Source: Helicobacter brantae (GTDB lineage: Bacteria; Campylobacterota; Campylobacteria; Campylobacterales; Helicobacteraceae). Taken from it: DNA of 64,000 nt. Under the pieces are notes generated by a model. The model had not been told where the DNA came from, ran no database searches, and saw only the letters and a program-made list of their open reading frames with translations. The stretch spans positions 62,001 through 126,000 of the forward strand of contig NZ_NXLV01000003.1 in assembly GCF_003364205.1 (NCBI RefSeq), in the 5' to 3' direction. Made by a program: the position numbers and the translations under genes. Below are positions 34,069 through 43,301 of this stretch, in pieces (within the stretch, counting starts at the first letter, position 1; each line of letters opens with the position of its first letter).

Positions 34069-35397
34069 TTAGAGCATCATAGGTGCTAGGAGGAATCCTA
34101 GTGCCACACTTAGTCCGATAGCTAAAAGCCCTGGGATCATAAAAGAGTGATTGAAAACATATTTTCCAATCTTTGTGCTTCCTGTATCATCCATTTGTAC
34201 TGCTCCTAGAAGTGTAGGATAAGTAGGCAGGATAAATAACGCACTCACTGCTGCAAATGAAGCCACGACGATATAAGCATTTTCTGTATGTCCGCTACTG
34301 ATTCCTAGTGCTGCAATTACCGCAGGCATCAAAGCCTTAGAGGTGGCAGCTTGAGAGTAAAGAAGCATTGAGCCAAAGACAAGTCCCACTGCAAGGAGAT
34401 AGGGATAATCTGTTACGATAGCAGAAGCGTAAGTTTTAATCTCCTCAATATGAGCTTTGACAAATGTATCTCCAAGCCAAGCCACGCCAAGCACACAAAT
34501 ACAAGCTACCATTCCACTTTTAAACACACTGCTTTCAGGGATTTTCTCAGGGGAGACTTTACAAAAGAAGACAATCAAACTTGCCACCACAAGCATAAAG
34601 CTCATAATCGCCCCATCTCGTGGCAAAATCACAGGATCAATCAGTCCAATGTTTTTAGAAATTGCACACGCATAACTCACTACACACAACACTCCCAAAG
34701 CGAAAAAATATACAGAGCGTTTTGCCTCTTTGCTAATACTTCGCTCACTTTGAGGTTTGGGTTTGGCTACAAGTCCTTGAGCTAGTCGCTCTTGATAAAT
34801 CTTGTCTTTGCTAAGATCAAGAGAGCTAAAAGTGCTAACGATAAAGGCTGTAAGCATACACGCACTAAAGGTGGTGAGAATCCAAATCCCTAGCAGTGTA
34901 AGATAGCTCATTCCAAAAGGCTCTAACACCCCTGTCATATACACAACAGCTGCTGAGATAGGGGAGGCAGTAATAGCAATTTGAGAGGCAACCACTGAGA
35001 TACTTAGAGGGGCTGAGGGTTTGATATTGGCACTTTTTGCCACATCGACAATCACGGGCATCATTGAAAACGCCGTATGTCCCGTCCCTGCAAAAAGTGT
35101 GAGGGCATAGGTGATAATGGGAGCAAGATAGTTGATATATTTTGGATTTTTTCTCAAAATCCTCTCTGCTAAATCTACTAGATACTCCATTCCTCCTGCG
35201 ACTTGCATTGCTGAAATTGCTGCGATGACTGAAGCGATGATGAGGATAACATCAGTAGGGATAGCTCCCGGTTTTAGCCCTAATCCAAGAGTGAGAATCA
35301 CCACCCCAATCCCTCCTGCATAGCCAATGCCAATCCCACCCATTCTCACCCCTACAAAAATTGCTCCAAGCAAGACGATAATCTCTAAGGCAAGCAT
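34069..35397 (-). CDS. dcuA: Anaerobic C4-dicarboxylate transporter
   Basis: A 442-residue inner-membrane protein with about eleven hydrophobic segments, beginning MLALEIIVLLGAIFVGVRMG. Landmarks are IITYALTLFAGTGHTAFSMMPVI and ISVVASQIAITASPISAAVV, characteristic of the DcuA/DcuB family, which exchanges aspartate, fumarate and succinate. It lies directly downstream of aspA, as in Campylobacter and Wolinella, so aspartate is imported and turned into fumarate for respiration. A hairpin terminator follows. Confidence 0.94.
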   Translation of the reverse strand: MLALEIIVLLGAIFVGVRMGGIGIGYAGGIGVVILTLGLGLKPGAIPTDVILIIASVIAAISAMQVAGGMEYLVDLAERILRKNPKYINYLAPIITYALTLFAGTGHTAFSMMPVIVDVAKSANIKPSAPLSISVVASQIAITASPISAAVVYMTGVLEPFGMSYLTLLGIWILTTFSACMLTAFIVSTFSSLDLSKDKIYQERLAQGLVAKPKPQSERSISKEAKRSVYFFALGVLCVVSYACAISKNIGLIDPVILPRDGAIMSFMLVVASLIVFFCKVSPEKIPESSVFKSGMVACICVLGVAWLGDTFVKAHIEEIKTYASAIVTDYPYLLAVGLVFGSMLLYSQAATSKALMPAVIAALGISSGHTENAYIVVASFAAVSALFILPTYPTLLGAVQMDDTGSTKIGKYVFNHSFMIPGLLAIGLSVALGFLLAPMML

Positions 35398-35445
35398 ATT
35401 TTCTCCTTTGTGTTTTTGTGTTTACTTCCACCCCCCTTTTGTAAT

Positions 35446-36867
35446 CTAGCGTTGCATTTTTTGCTTATCTTCGCTTGTCATATGAGGCTTTAGCATATTC
35501 TCAGGCTTAAAGATTTCATCAAGTTGTTCTTGAGTGAGAAGCCCTCTCTCCAAAACAATTTCTCTAACCCCTTTGCCTGTTTTTAGGGCTTCTGTGGCGA
35601 TAGAAGCTGAATTTTCATATCCGATATAAGGATTGAGTGCTGTAACGATTCCAATAGAGTTGAAAACATAGTTTTTGCATACTTCCTCATTTGCCACAAT
35701 TCCATCAACACACTTACTTGCTAGGGTTCTCATCGCTTTGCCTAGCATTTCCATTGAGTTAAAGAGTGCATAGGCTAGGACTGGCTCCATAACATTGAGT
35801 TGAAGCTGTCCAGCTTCAGCAGCAAATGACACGGTTACATCATTACCAATAACCATAAAGCACACTTGATTGGCAACTTCAGGGATTACAGGATTGACTT
35901 TACCGGGCATTATGGTGCTTCCAGGTTGCATTTTTGGCAACACAATCTCTCCAATCCCTGCCCTTGGCCCTGAGCTTAGAAGTCTTAAGTCATTGCATAC
36001 TTTTGAGAGTTTGACTGCTACACGCTTTAGCACACCACTCACTTGCACATATGCTCCATTATCTTGAGTGGCCTCGATAAGGTTTCCTGCTGTAATAAAT
36101 GGCTTACCTGTAACTTCTTGAAGTTTTTTCTCCACCACTCTTGCATAATCAGGGTGAGAGTTCATACCTGTTCCAATCGCTGTCCCACCAAGATTCATCT
36201 CTCTAATAAGATTTCTAGCCTCTAGCACCCTATCAATATCTTCCCCAATCATAATAGAAAAAGTCTTAAACTCTGCCCCCAAAGTCATAGGCACGGCATC
36301 TTGAAGTTGGGTTCTTCCCATTTTGAGAATATCTTTGAACTCTTCAGCCTTTCTATCATAAGAGGCTTGGAGAAATTTCATACTCTCTGCTAAATCTGTC
36401 AATCTATCATAGATTGCAATCCTCATTGCTGTGGGATATGCGTCATTTGTGCTTTGGCTTAGATTGACGTGATCGTTGGGGTGGCAATATTTGTATTCAC
36501 CTTTTTTGTGTCCCATAAGCTCAAGGGCAATGTTTGCGATAACCTCGTTTGCATTCATATTGGTGCTTGTCCCTGCCCCTCCTTGAATCATATCCACCAC
36601 AAATTGATCATTATACTTTCCACTCATCACCAAATCACACGCTTGGCAAATATAATCCTTAAGCTCATCGCTTAATAGTCCTAGCTCATTGTTTGCCAAT
36701 GCGGCTGCTTTTTTGACTTGTGCTAATGCCACAATAAAATTAGGGAAATTCTTTAACCTATCGTGAGAAATGTCAAAGTTCTCTAACGCCCTAAAAGTCT
36801 GCACTCCATAATATACATCTTCAGCAATCTCAAGATCGCCCAAAAAGTCGTGTTCAATTCTTTTCAT
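35446..36867 (-). CDS. aspA: Aspartate ammonia-lyase
   Basis: AspA converts aspartate to fumarate and ammonia. The 473-residue protein has the superfamily signature GSTIMPGKVNP near residue 320, with GGAGTSTNMNANEVIAN and HPNDHVNLSQSTNDAYPTA in the active site. The signature distinguishes it from fumarase only by family context, and the neighbouring dcuA supports aspartase. Fumarate feeds fumarate reductase. The 207 bases upstream, before the hotdog gene, hold its promoter region; I see no other gene there. Confidence 0.94.
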   Translation of the reverse strand: MKRIEHDFLGDLEIAEDVYYGVQTFRALENFDISHDRLKNFPNFIVALAQVKKAAALANNELGLLSDELKDYICQACDLVMSGKYNDQFVVDMIQGGAGTSTNMNANEVIANIALELMGHKKGEYKYCHPNDHVNLSQSTNDAYPTAMRIAIYDRLTDLAESMKFLQASYDRKAEEFKDILKMGRTQLQDAVPMTLGAEFKTFSIMIGEDIDRVLEARNLIREMNLGGTAIGTGMNSHPDYARVVEKKLQEVTGKPFITAGNLIEATQDNGAYVQVSGVLKRVAVKLSKVCNDLRLLSSGPRAGIGEIVLPKMQPGSTIMPGKVNPVIPEVANQVCFMVIGNDVTVSFAAEAGQLQLNVMEPVLAYALFNSMEMLGKAMRTLASKCVDGIVANEEVCKNYVFNSIGIVTALNPYIGYENSASIATEALKTGKGVREIVLERGLLTQEQLDEIFKPENMLKPHMTSEDKQKMQR

Positions 36868-37074
36868 TTGTTACTCCTTGTGTTTTTTTGAATTGACATA
36901 GTGAGAGTGTAGTGCTTTATGGTTTAGCTTACATTACTTTTTTAGTTTTTAGTTTTGGAGAAAATCAAAAAAATATACCAAATGTTACACATTGGATTCA
37001 AAAAGCTACTTCTTTAACTTTTTGAACTATTTTTTAAGGTTTTATATCAAATTCTCAGTTAAAAAATTTTTAAA

Positions 37075-37500
37075 CTACTCTTTAAAGTTGAGTTTGAAGA
37101 GTTGTTTATCAAAGACAGCGATATGAAAAGTGGCTTCAAAAATTTTAATATCTAGCAGAGTTCCTCTAACGCTAATTTCAAATTTTTTGGCATTGGACTG
37201 CTTAATGGTTGCCAAAAACATCATCTCTTGCTCAAACTCCACAGGGGCTAGAAACTCCACTTCAGCACCGATTGTGATTGCGTGAGGTTGATTGACTAGA
37301 CACATTGCTGCATAATTCCCTGCATTGAAAATAAAGCCTGAATGAATAAGATTGCTCTCATCACTAATCATTTGCTTGGTTGGGACAAATTTTGTAATCA
37401 CTTCTTCATAAGTCATTTTGATGATACTTCCACACATTTCAGATTTGAGTGAGGTGCAAGTTTGAAGCTCAATATTGCTTTGTTCAAAATTTTCTTCCAT
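37075..37500 (-). CDS. Hotdog-fold acyl-CoA-binding/thioesterase-like protein (Cj0977/HP0420 type)
   Basis: The 141-residue protein has a hotdog pattern: SGFIFNAGNYAAMCLVNQPHA (long helix) followed by strands GAEVEFLAPVEFEQEMMFLATI. This matches the Campylobacter Cj0977 and H. pylori HP0420 family, which has been linked to flagellar gene expression and virulence. Catalytic residues are not evident, so it may bind rather than hydrolyse. It lies two bases after cmoB, the same order as H. pylori. Confidence 0.8.
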   Translation of the reverse strand: MEENFEQSNIELQTCTSLKSEMCGSIIKMTYEEVITKFVPTKQMISDESNLIHSGFIFNAGNYAAMCLVNQPHAITIGAEVEFLAPVEFEQEMMFLATIKQSNAKKFEISVRGTLLDIKIFEATFHIAVFDKQLFKLNFKE

Positions 37501-37502
37501 TG

Positions 37503-38399
37503 CTATTTCCTTTTGAGTTTAAAATATCCACGAATAGGGGCTTGATACCCTTCAATTGTCTTGTTTGGGTCGTTGGGAGAGAGAAAATCCTCTAAACTCA
37601 TTGATTCAATCCATTGGGTTTTTCTCTGCTCATTGCTTTGAGTTTGCTTACTTTCTAATAGCTCTACACTCTCAAATCCTGCTCTCAAACACCACCCCTC
37701 TAGTGCCAAAGGAGAGGGGATAAAATAAGCATTACTCATTTTAGCATAGCTTATTTTTGGACATAGTGCAATCTCCTCATTGCTTTGCAAAATCAAAGTA
37801 TCCAAAATCACTTCCCCTCCACTTTTGAGCGATTTTGCTAGGGTTTTGAGTGTGGAGATTGGATCGGTGCGATGATATAGCACACCCATACAAAAAATCA
37901 CATCAAATTTTTGAGGGTAAAACTCCAAATGCTCCACTCCCAGCATTTCATAGAGAATCGGAGTTTGGGCAAAGTGGTTGAGAAAATCAAACTGACATTT
38001 AAAAAGAGCGTAAGGATCAAAGCCTATGATACTTTTTGGGGAATGGGAGAGAAATTTAAACATATAATATCCATTATTGCACCCAATATCTGCAATCTCT
38101 TTGCCCTCCAAATCAAGATAGGGAGCGATAAGATTGTATTTGATTGAGCTATCCCACTCACTCTCAATCCTAAGACTTCCTATCTCAAATGGTCCTTTCC
38201 TCCAAGGCTTAAGTGCCAAAGCACACTCTAAAATCTCCCTCTCTTGCTCCAAATCTATCTCTTCAAACCTTAACCTCACACAATCTTCTAGCTCTAAATG
38301 AGCTTTGAGGTTGGGAAGAGCATTGATTTTTTCAATCAGAGGAGCAATATTTTTGGCTTGAAGCCTTTTTCTTGCCTCGCTCCTTGCACTCTCAATCAT
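37503..38399 (-). CDS. cmoB: tRNA U34 carboxymethyltransferase
   Basis: CmoB transfers a carboxymethyl group from carboxy-S-adenosylmethionine to wobble uridine 34. The chain of about 298 residues has LKPWRKGPFEIGSL, ESEWDSSIKYNLIAPYLDL, the Rossmann motif IADIGCNNGYYMFKF and FCMGVLYHRTDPI, all typical of CmoB. ATG 38399 is chosen over GTG 38414, which lacks a properly spaced ribosome site. The gene overlaps the end of the MurF-like gene by eight bases. Confidence 0.9.
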   Translation of the reverse strand: MIESARSEARKRLQAKNIAPLIEKINALPNLKAHLELEDCVRLRFEEIDLEQEREILECALALKPWRKGPFEIGSLRIESEWDSSIKYNLIAPYLDLEGKEIADIGCNNGYYMFKFLSHSPKSIIGFDPYALFKCQFDFLNHFAQTPILYEMLGVEHLEFYPQKFDVIFCMGVLYHRTDPISTLKTLAKSLKSGGEVILDTLILQSNEEIALCPKISYAKMSNAYFIPSPLALEGWCLRAGFESVELLESKQTQSNEQRKTQWIESMSLEDFLSPNDPNKTIEGYQAPIRGYFKLKRK

Positions 38400-39390
38400 C
38401 AAAAAGCCCTGCACCCTCTTGTGCTTCTGTGAAGTGTTGAGTGATAAAGTCCTCTCCCACTCCCAAAATCATTCCAAAATGATAGTTTTCCTTAAGAGAG
38501 CATAGAAGCTCTTCTTCACTCTCATATCCTACGCATTGGGCGATTGAGGAGAAGATTTCTAAAAATTGAGTAGGGACAAATAGCAAAACTTTCGCCCATT
38601 TGGCATTGTGGAGGATATAGGCACTATATTTCTTGAAACTCTCCAAATCCCTCTCAGCGATCAATACCCTACCACTTTGTCCAAATCTGCAGAGATTCCC
38701 CCTTGCATCGATAAAATGAGGTTTGAAATAAGGAATGCTTTGAAAATGAGCTAAAGTGAGGGCAATCTCTTCGGATTGACAAAGCACAATCACAGAAGCA
38801 AGTTGCTCCAAAAATAAGCTAGGGAGTGGGAGGGTGTAGCGTTGAGAATCAAAGTAGATTTTGCTATCAAAGAGAGTGTAAGAGAGGAGTTTGAAGGGTT
38901 TGTGCTCTACATAAGAGCCTTGTGTATATTCAAGTGAGATTTCTAAGAGTTGAGGGTTGCAAGTGATGATTTTGCCAATAAGAGGGTTTTGGGTGGCTTC
39001 CAAAAGATCAGCATACCCTCCACTCACCAAAGCCACTCTTTCATCTATGATAATCTCTTGTGCGATAGAAAACTCAATATCATCAAAGAAAATTACACCA
39101 ATTTGCTGTATCAAAAGCCTATGTCTTATAAAGCGAGTCATTGCCTCTTGGAGCAAATCCACCCTAATCCACGCCACTTCATTATCAATCATTGGCATAT
39201 CCCCATCTTCAAAGACGATTCCATACGCCCCTAGAGCGATTGCTTCTTTGGCACTCTCAGGAGTGGTAGCGATAAATAAACTCCCCCTTTGCACTCTAGC
39301 AAGGTTGGCTGTGATATTCTCAAAGCTTGAGAGTGGTGGGTTGTTTAGAAGTGTGCCGTGAATGATTTCTACAATTTCATTGATTCTCAA
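38392..39390 (-). CDS. Mur-ligase N-terminal-domain-like protein without ATP site (HP0418-like)
   Basis: The 332-residue protein starts like the N-terminal domain of MurE/MurF: RVQRGSLFIATTPESAKEAIALGAYGIVFE resembles the UDP-sugar-binding part of those ligases. No GTNGKT nucleotide-binding loop follows, so ligase activity is unlikely. The rest (about 110-332) has no family I recognise. It lies between metG and cmoB as in H. pylori HP0418. A structural or regulatory role is possible but not shown. Confidence 0.65.
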   Translation of the reverse strand: MRINEIVEIIHGTLLNNPPLSSFENITANLARVQRGSLFIATTPESAKEAIALGAYGIVFEDGDMPMIDNEVAWIRVDLLQEAMTRFIRHRLLIQQIGVIFFDDIEFSIAQEIIIDERVALVSGGYADLLEATQNPLIGKIITCNPQLLEISLEYTQGSYVEHKPFKLLSYTLFDSKIYFDSQRYTLPLPSLFLEQLASVIVLCQSEEIALTLAHFQSIPYFKPHFIDARGNLCRFGQSGRVLIAERDLESFKKYSAYILHNAKWAKVLLFVPTQFLEIFSSIAQCVGYESEEELLCSLKENYHFGMILGVGEDFITQHFTEAQEGAGLFDD

Positions 39391-39399
39391 ATCTCTTCC

Positions 39400-41307
39400 T
39401 TAGCCGATTTTACTTCCATTTTTTCGTTTTTCTTGAGGGATAATGAGCTTTAATCCATTCTCATCTTTGACAGAGAGGATCATTCCCTCACTCACTAGCC
39501 CCATAAGTTTGGCAGGTTTGAGGTTGGCAACGACACATACTTGTGTGCCGACTAAATCTTGAGGGTTGTAGTATTGAGCGATTCCTGAAATGATTTGTCT
39601 AGGTTTTTCTTCTCCCAAATCCACTTGGAAAAGAAGTAATTTCTCACTTCCCTCAACATTTTTGCACTCTAGCACCTCTCCCACTCTCAAATCTGAGAGG
39701 AAAAAATCATCGATTTTGATAAGAGGGTTTTTCTCCTCTACTTTTACCTCTGCCTTTTTTTCTTCCACTTTTTCTTCCTTTTCTTTTTTCTCCACTCTTG
39801 GGAAAAGAGGGGTGATTTTTGTAATCTCAAAACGCTCTTGATAATGATTTTGGATAATCATCTTCTCAAAACTGCTTGGAGCAATCTCTATTCCTAAACT
39901 ATCGGCAATTTTTTGAGCTGTTGTTGGCATAATGGGAGCAAAAAGCAGAGTTCCTTTAAAAAGAGCATTGCACAAAAACACCAAAAGTGCTTCAGTTTTC
40001 TCACTCTCTCCATTTTTGATAAGACTCCACGGCTCATAGCGTGCAATCATCGTGTTTGAGAGAGAGAAAATCTTCCAAACTTCTTCTAGGTAGCGATGAA
40101 ATTGTGCATTTTCCACTAATGGCAGGGCTTGAGCGATGAGGTTTTCTAGCTCATTTGCCTCTGTGGGGAAAAACTCTTTGGCTTTGCTAGAGTTTAATGA
40201 GAGAGAAAAATACTTCTCACTCATTCCAATCAAGCGATTGAGGAGATTGCCTAAATCATTGCTAAGTTCAGAGTTGATTCTATCAACCAAAGCATTGAGT
40301 GAGAAATCCCCATCTTGTCCGAAAGGCACTTCACGCAAGAGAAAAAATCTAAAAATATCATTGCCAAACTCATCGCTCACTTCTTTGGGGTTGATGACAT
40401 TACCGATACTTTTGCTCATCTTTTGCCCCTCATTGAGCCACCAGCCGTGAGCGTAGATTTTTTGAGGAAGTGGCAATCCCAAAGAGAGCAAGAATGCAGG
40501 CCAATAAATAGCGTGGAATCGCAAAATATCTTTTCCTACTAGATGAATGCTTCCTTGCCAAAAAGACATATTCTTCTCATCTCCCCCATATCCCAAAGCA
40601 CTCACATAGTTTAGCAATGCATCAAGCCATACATAAATGATATGCTTTCTCTCCCCCTCTTTTTGGTTAGGAATCTCAATCCCCCACTCAAATGTCGTGC
40701 GAGTGATAGAGAGGTCATTTAGTCCATTTTTGACGAAATTTATCACTTCATTTTGACGATAGCTTGGAAGAATAGGATTGCTCTCATACCACTCTAAAAG
40801 CTTGTCTTGGTATTTTGAGAGGGCGAAAAAATAGCTCTCTTCTTTTACTCCACTTGTGCTTTTGCCACAATCAGGGCAAAACTTCCCCTCTTTGAGCTGA
40901 GTGGGGGTAAAAAAGCTCTCACAACTCACACAATACTGCCCCTCATACTCTCCTTTGTAGATATCTCCTCTCTCTCGCATTTTCTCAAACGCTAATTGCA
41001 CGGCTTTGATATGGTAATCATCAGTTGTTCGGATAAAGTGATCGTAGTCTATCCCAAACTCATTCCATAACTCTCTAAACTTCCCACTTACCTCTGTGGC
41101 GTATTGCATAGGGGTTTTGCCTCTTGCACTTGCACTCTGCTCAATCTTCTGCCCATGCTCATCTGTGCCTGTGAGGAAAAAGGTTTCATCTCCTCTTAGG
41201 GCATAAAAGCGTTTGAGAAAGTCAGCGATAATCGTGGTGTAAGCGTGTCCGATGTGAGGCACATCATTGACATAATAAATCGGAGTGGTGATATAGCGTT
41301 TCATCAT
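39400..41307 (-). CDS. metG: Methionyl-tRNA synthetase
   Basis: A 635-residue class I synthetase. The HIGH motif is at 18-21 (DVPHIGHAYTT), the zinc-binding knuckle is CVSCESFF and CPDCGK near 130-150, and KMSKSIGNVINP lies near residue 298. After a lysine/glutamate-rich linker (about 505-530), a C-terminal tRNA-binding OB fold begins IDDFFLSDLRVGEVLECKNV. Two adjacent ATG codons are possible; AGGAAG is upstream of the first. It lies downstream of three outer-membrane genes but is separated by a hairpin. Confidence 0.97.
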   Translation of the reverse strand: MMKRYITTPIYYVNDVPHIGHAYTTIIADFLKRFYALRGDETFFLTGTDEHGQKIEQSASARGKTPMQYATEVSGKFRELWNEFGIDYDHFIRTTDDYHIKAVQLAFEKMRERGDIYKGEYEGQYCVSCESFFTPTQLKEGKFCPDCGKSTSGVKEESYFFALSKYQDKLLEWYESNPILPSYRQNEVINFVKNGLNDLSITRTTFEWGIEIPNQKEGERKHIIYVWLDALLNYVSALGYGGDEKNMSFWQGSIHLVGKDILRFHAIYWPAFLLSLGLPLPQKIYAHGWWLNEGQKMSKSIGNVINPKEVSDEFGNDIFRFFLLREVPFGQDGDFSLNALVDRINSELSNDLGNLLNRLIGMSEKYFSLSLNSSKAKEFFPTEANELENLIAQALPLVENAQFHRYLEEVWKIFSLSNTMIARYEPWSLIKNGESEKTEALLVFLCNALFKGTLLFAPIMPTTAQKIADSLGIEIAPSSFEKMIIQNHYQERFEITKITPLFPRVEKKEKEEKVEEKKAEVKVEEKNPLIKIDDFFLSDLRVGEVLECKNVEGSEKLLLFQVDLGEEKPRQIISGIAQYYNPQDLVGTQVCVVANLKPAKLMGLVSEGMILSVKDENGLKLIIPQEKRKNGSKIG

Positions 41308-41366
41308 TGCTTCCTAAAAAATAAGAATTAAATATCAAGCATTATATCCAAACTCCTTAAAGTGGG

Positions 41367-41385
41367 GAGGGATTTAAAATCCCTC
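41367..41385 (-). terminator. Hairpin after outer-membrane gene A
   Basis: GAGGGATTT and AAATCCCTC form a near-perfect palindrome just after the stop codon of the outer-membrane gene. No T run follows, so it may stabilise the mRNA end or act as a weak terminator before metG. Confidence 0.45.
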
Positions 41386-41386
41386 T

Positions 41387-42255
41387 TTAGAAGAGATAGG
41401 AATATCCAAGTGAGAGATAGTCAGAGGATTTGATTTTGATTTTGTAAGCAATCTCATCACCACCTGCAAACGCTCTTAGCATATCTCCCTCAGTAGCTCC
41501 ACTATAAGCGACTCCAAACTTGCAATTTATCTCAAATTGATGAGAGCCACAGTAGTAGTGAAGTCCAAGTTGAGGGAGAAAGGCGTGAATCATCATATCA
41601 TCATAAGCATTGCTTGTATTGACTTCAGAAGCAACCTCTCCATAGGAATTGCCCAATATCGCTTCTGTATTTTTGTAGTAGCTAAACCTATATCCAATCC
41701 CTGCACTTAAGCCCAGTGTATGCTCCCCACTCTCCAAAAAATCCCATAAGAATTTTATATCTAAGCCCACTTTGATAGGAAGATAAGAGGCCTTGAAGAT
41801 ATAGGAAGCATCTTGTGGGTCTGAGGGGTCTTGTGGGATAAATTTTGCATAGGTTTCTCCACTGATAGGGACTCCTGCTCCGATATAAAGACTTGCACTC
41901 ATTCCATAGGCTTGTTTTACCCCTAGAGCTTCTTTGTCAAAATAGTATTGATAGCCAAGCTTAATGCCTCCATCAAAAGAGAAGTTATCTGTGCTTATAG
42001 AGTGATTGATAAAATCTGTCGCAAGATTGCTTTGCATAATCAAGCTATCATTGCCTAAATTTGCTTCAATCCCTAGCATAAAGCCATTTTTAGATTTGGA
42101 ATGTTTTTGGGGTGTTGTGGGGGATTCTTGTGAGATTTGTGAGCTTAGTGCCTTACCCCCCCCCCCATAGTGGCTAGAGAATCATCATCTTGTGCGTAAG
42201 TATAGGATAGCAACACACTTGCTAAAACTAGGCTAATGCCAAACTTTTTATCCAT
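41387..42255 (-). CDS. Phase-variable outer-membrane protein A (out of frame as assembled)
   Basis: An ATG at 42255 starts the signal peptide MDKKFGISLVLASVLLSYTY, followed by AQDDDSLATM and a run of eleven G. With 11 G the frame reads three glycines, then V-R-H and stop. The barrel frame (GFMLGIEANLG to YLSLGYSYLF) is entered only with 12 or 9 G, giving about 289 residues. The barrel has typical Helicobacter features: alternating strands, LWDFLESGEHTLGLSAGIGYR and C-terminal phenylalanine. Two paralogues follow upstream with the same switch. As sequenced it should be OFF. Confidence 0.82.
42156..42166 (-). repeat. G11 phase-variation tract, outer-membrane gene A
   Basis: Eleven C on the plus strand, G on the coding strand, placed 30 codons after the ATG, just past the signal peptide. 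The distance from the ATG to the barrel frame is 176 bases, two more than a multiple of three, so 12 or 9 G restores the frame. Confidence 0.9.
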
Positions 42256-42326
42256 ATTTTACTCCTTGTTAAAAATTTACTTGAATATTTTACATAAAAA
42301 ATTTGCTGAGTGAGAGATTTTTGAGT

Positions 42327-42345
42327 GAGAGGGGATTACCCTCTC
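42327..42345 (-). terminator. Hairpin after outer-membrane gene B
   Basis: GAGAGGG and CCCTCTC form a seven-base stem with a five-base loop just after the stop codon. A similar hairpin follows gene C. There is no good T run. Confidence 0.45.
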
Positions 42346-42350
42346 TTAGA

Positions 42351-43204
42351 CTAGAATCGATAGGAATATCCAAGTGAGAGATAATCAGAAGCCTTGATTT
42401 GAGTTTTTACTTTTCCGAAATTATCACCCTCAATTACAATATCATCACTTAGTGTGCTACTTGATGAAGTCATAATTCCTCCAAAGCGATATTTAAGTGA
42501 GAATTGATGATTGCCATAATTATAAGCTAGTCCAATCTGTGGAGCGAAAGTGTGAATCATTTGATTGCTTATTTTGGTATTTCCCATATTTGTGTTTAGG
42601 TTATCTACCTTATCTTGTGCAATCATCTCTCCGTCTTTTGCGATTAGATAGGTAAAGCGATACATTGCCCCTGCAATCAGTCCTAAAGTATGCTCTCCAC
42701 TCTCCCAAAAATCCCAAAGAAAATTGACTTCAAAACCTGTTTTTATGGGGGTATATGAAGTATTAAGCTGATAAAAAAGCAAATCGATTGGGTAGTCGTC
42801 AAGTCCTATTGCAAATTTCCCATCAGTGGGAATTCCTGCTCCGATATACAAAGAAGTGCCGATTCCAAACTTTTGACTTTCTCCAAAATAATGCTGATAG
42901 CCAAATGTAATGCCTCCATCAAAAGCAAAGTTATCCACGCTATAAAAAGTTTCTCTTATAAACAATGCTTTTACAATTGAGTGCTGATTGATTTGCAAAC
43001 TTCCAAAATTTGCTTCAATCCCTAGCATAAAGCCATTTTTAGATTTGGAATGTATTGGAGGTGTTGTGGGAGATTCTTGTGAGGTTTGTGAGCTTAGTGT
43101 CTTACCCCCCCCCCCATAGTGGCTAGAGAATCATCATCTTGTGCGTAAGTATAGGATAACAACGCACTTGCTAAAACTAGGCTAATGCCAAACTTTTTAT
43201 CCAT
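42351..43204 (-). CDS. Phase-variable outer-membrane protein B (out of frame as assembled)
   Basis: The ATG at 43204 encodes the same signal peptide as gene A, with G11 at the same codon. The barrel (GFMLGIEANFGSLQ to YLSLGYSYRF) is again one base out of frame and would give about 284 residues with 12 G. The middle differs strongly from genes A and C (FIRETFYSVDNFAFDGG, GDNFGKVKTQIKAS), while the LWDFWESGEHTLGL segment is shared. Divergence in likely loops with conserved ends fits antigen variation. It should be OFF as sequenced. Confidence 0.82.
43105..43115 (-). repeat. G11 phase-variation tract, outer-membrane gene B
   Basis: Eleven G on the coding strand, at the same position relative to the ATG as in genes A and C. 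The barrel frame needs 12 or 9 G. Confidence 0.9.
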
Positions 43205-43277
43205 ATTTTACTCCTTGTTAAAAATTTACTTGAATATTTTACATAAAAATCTTGCCAAGTGAGAGATTTTTGAGCTA

Positions 43278-43296
43278 GAGAGGGGATTGCCCTCTC
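43278..43296 (-). terminator. Hairpin after outer-membrane gene C
   Basis: GAGAGGG and CCCTCTC form a seven-base stem just after the stop codon, almost identical to the hairpin after gene B. No T run follows. Confidence 0.45.
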
Positions 43297-43301
43297 TTAG
43301 A

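Noticed and set aside
35431-35437. Run of six C upstream of dcuA
   Set aside because: Too short for reliable slippage and outside any coding region; the spacing to dcuA makes a promoter role only a guess.
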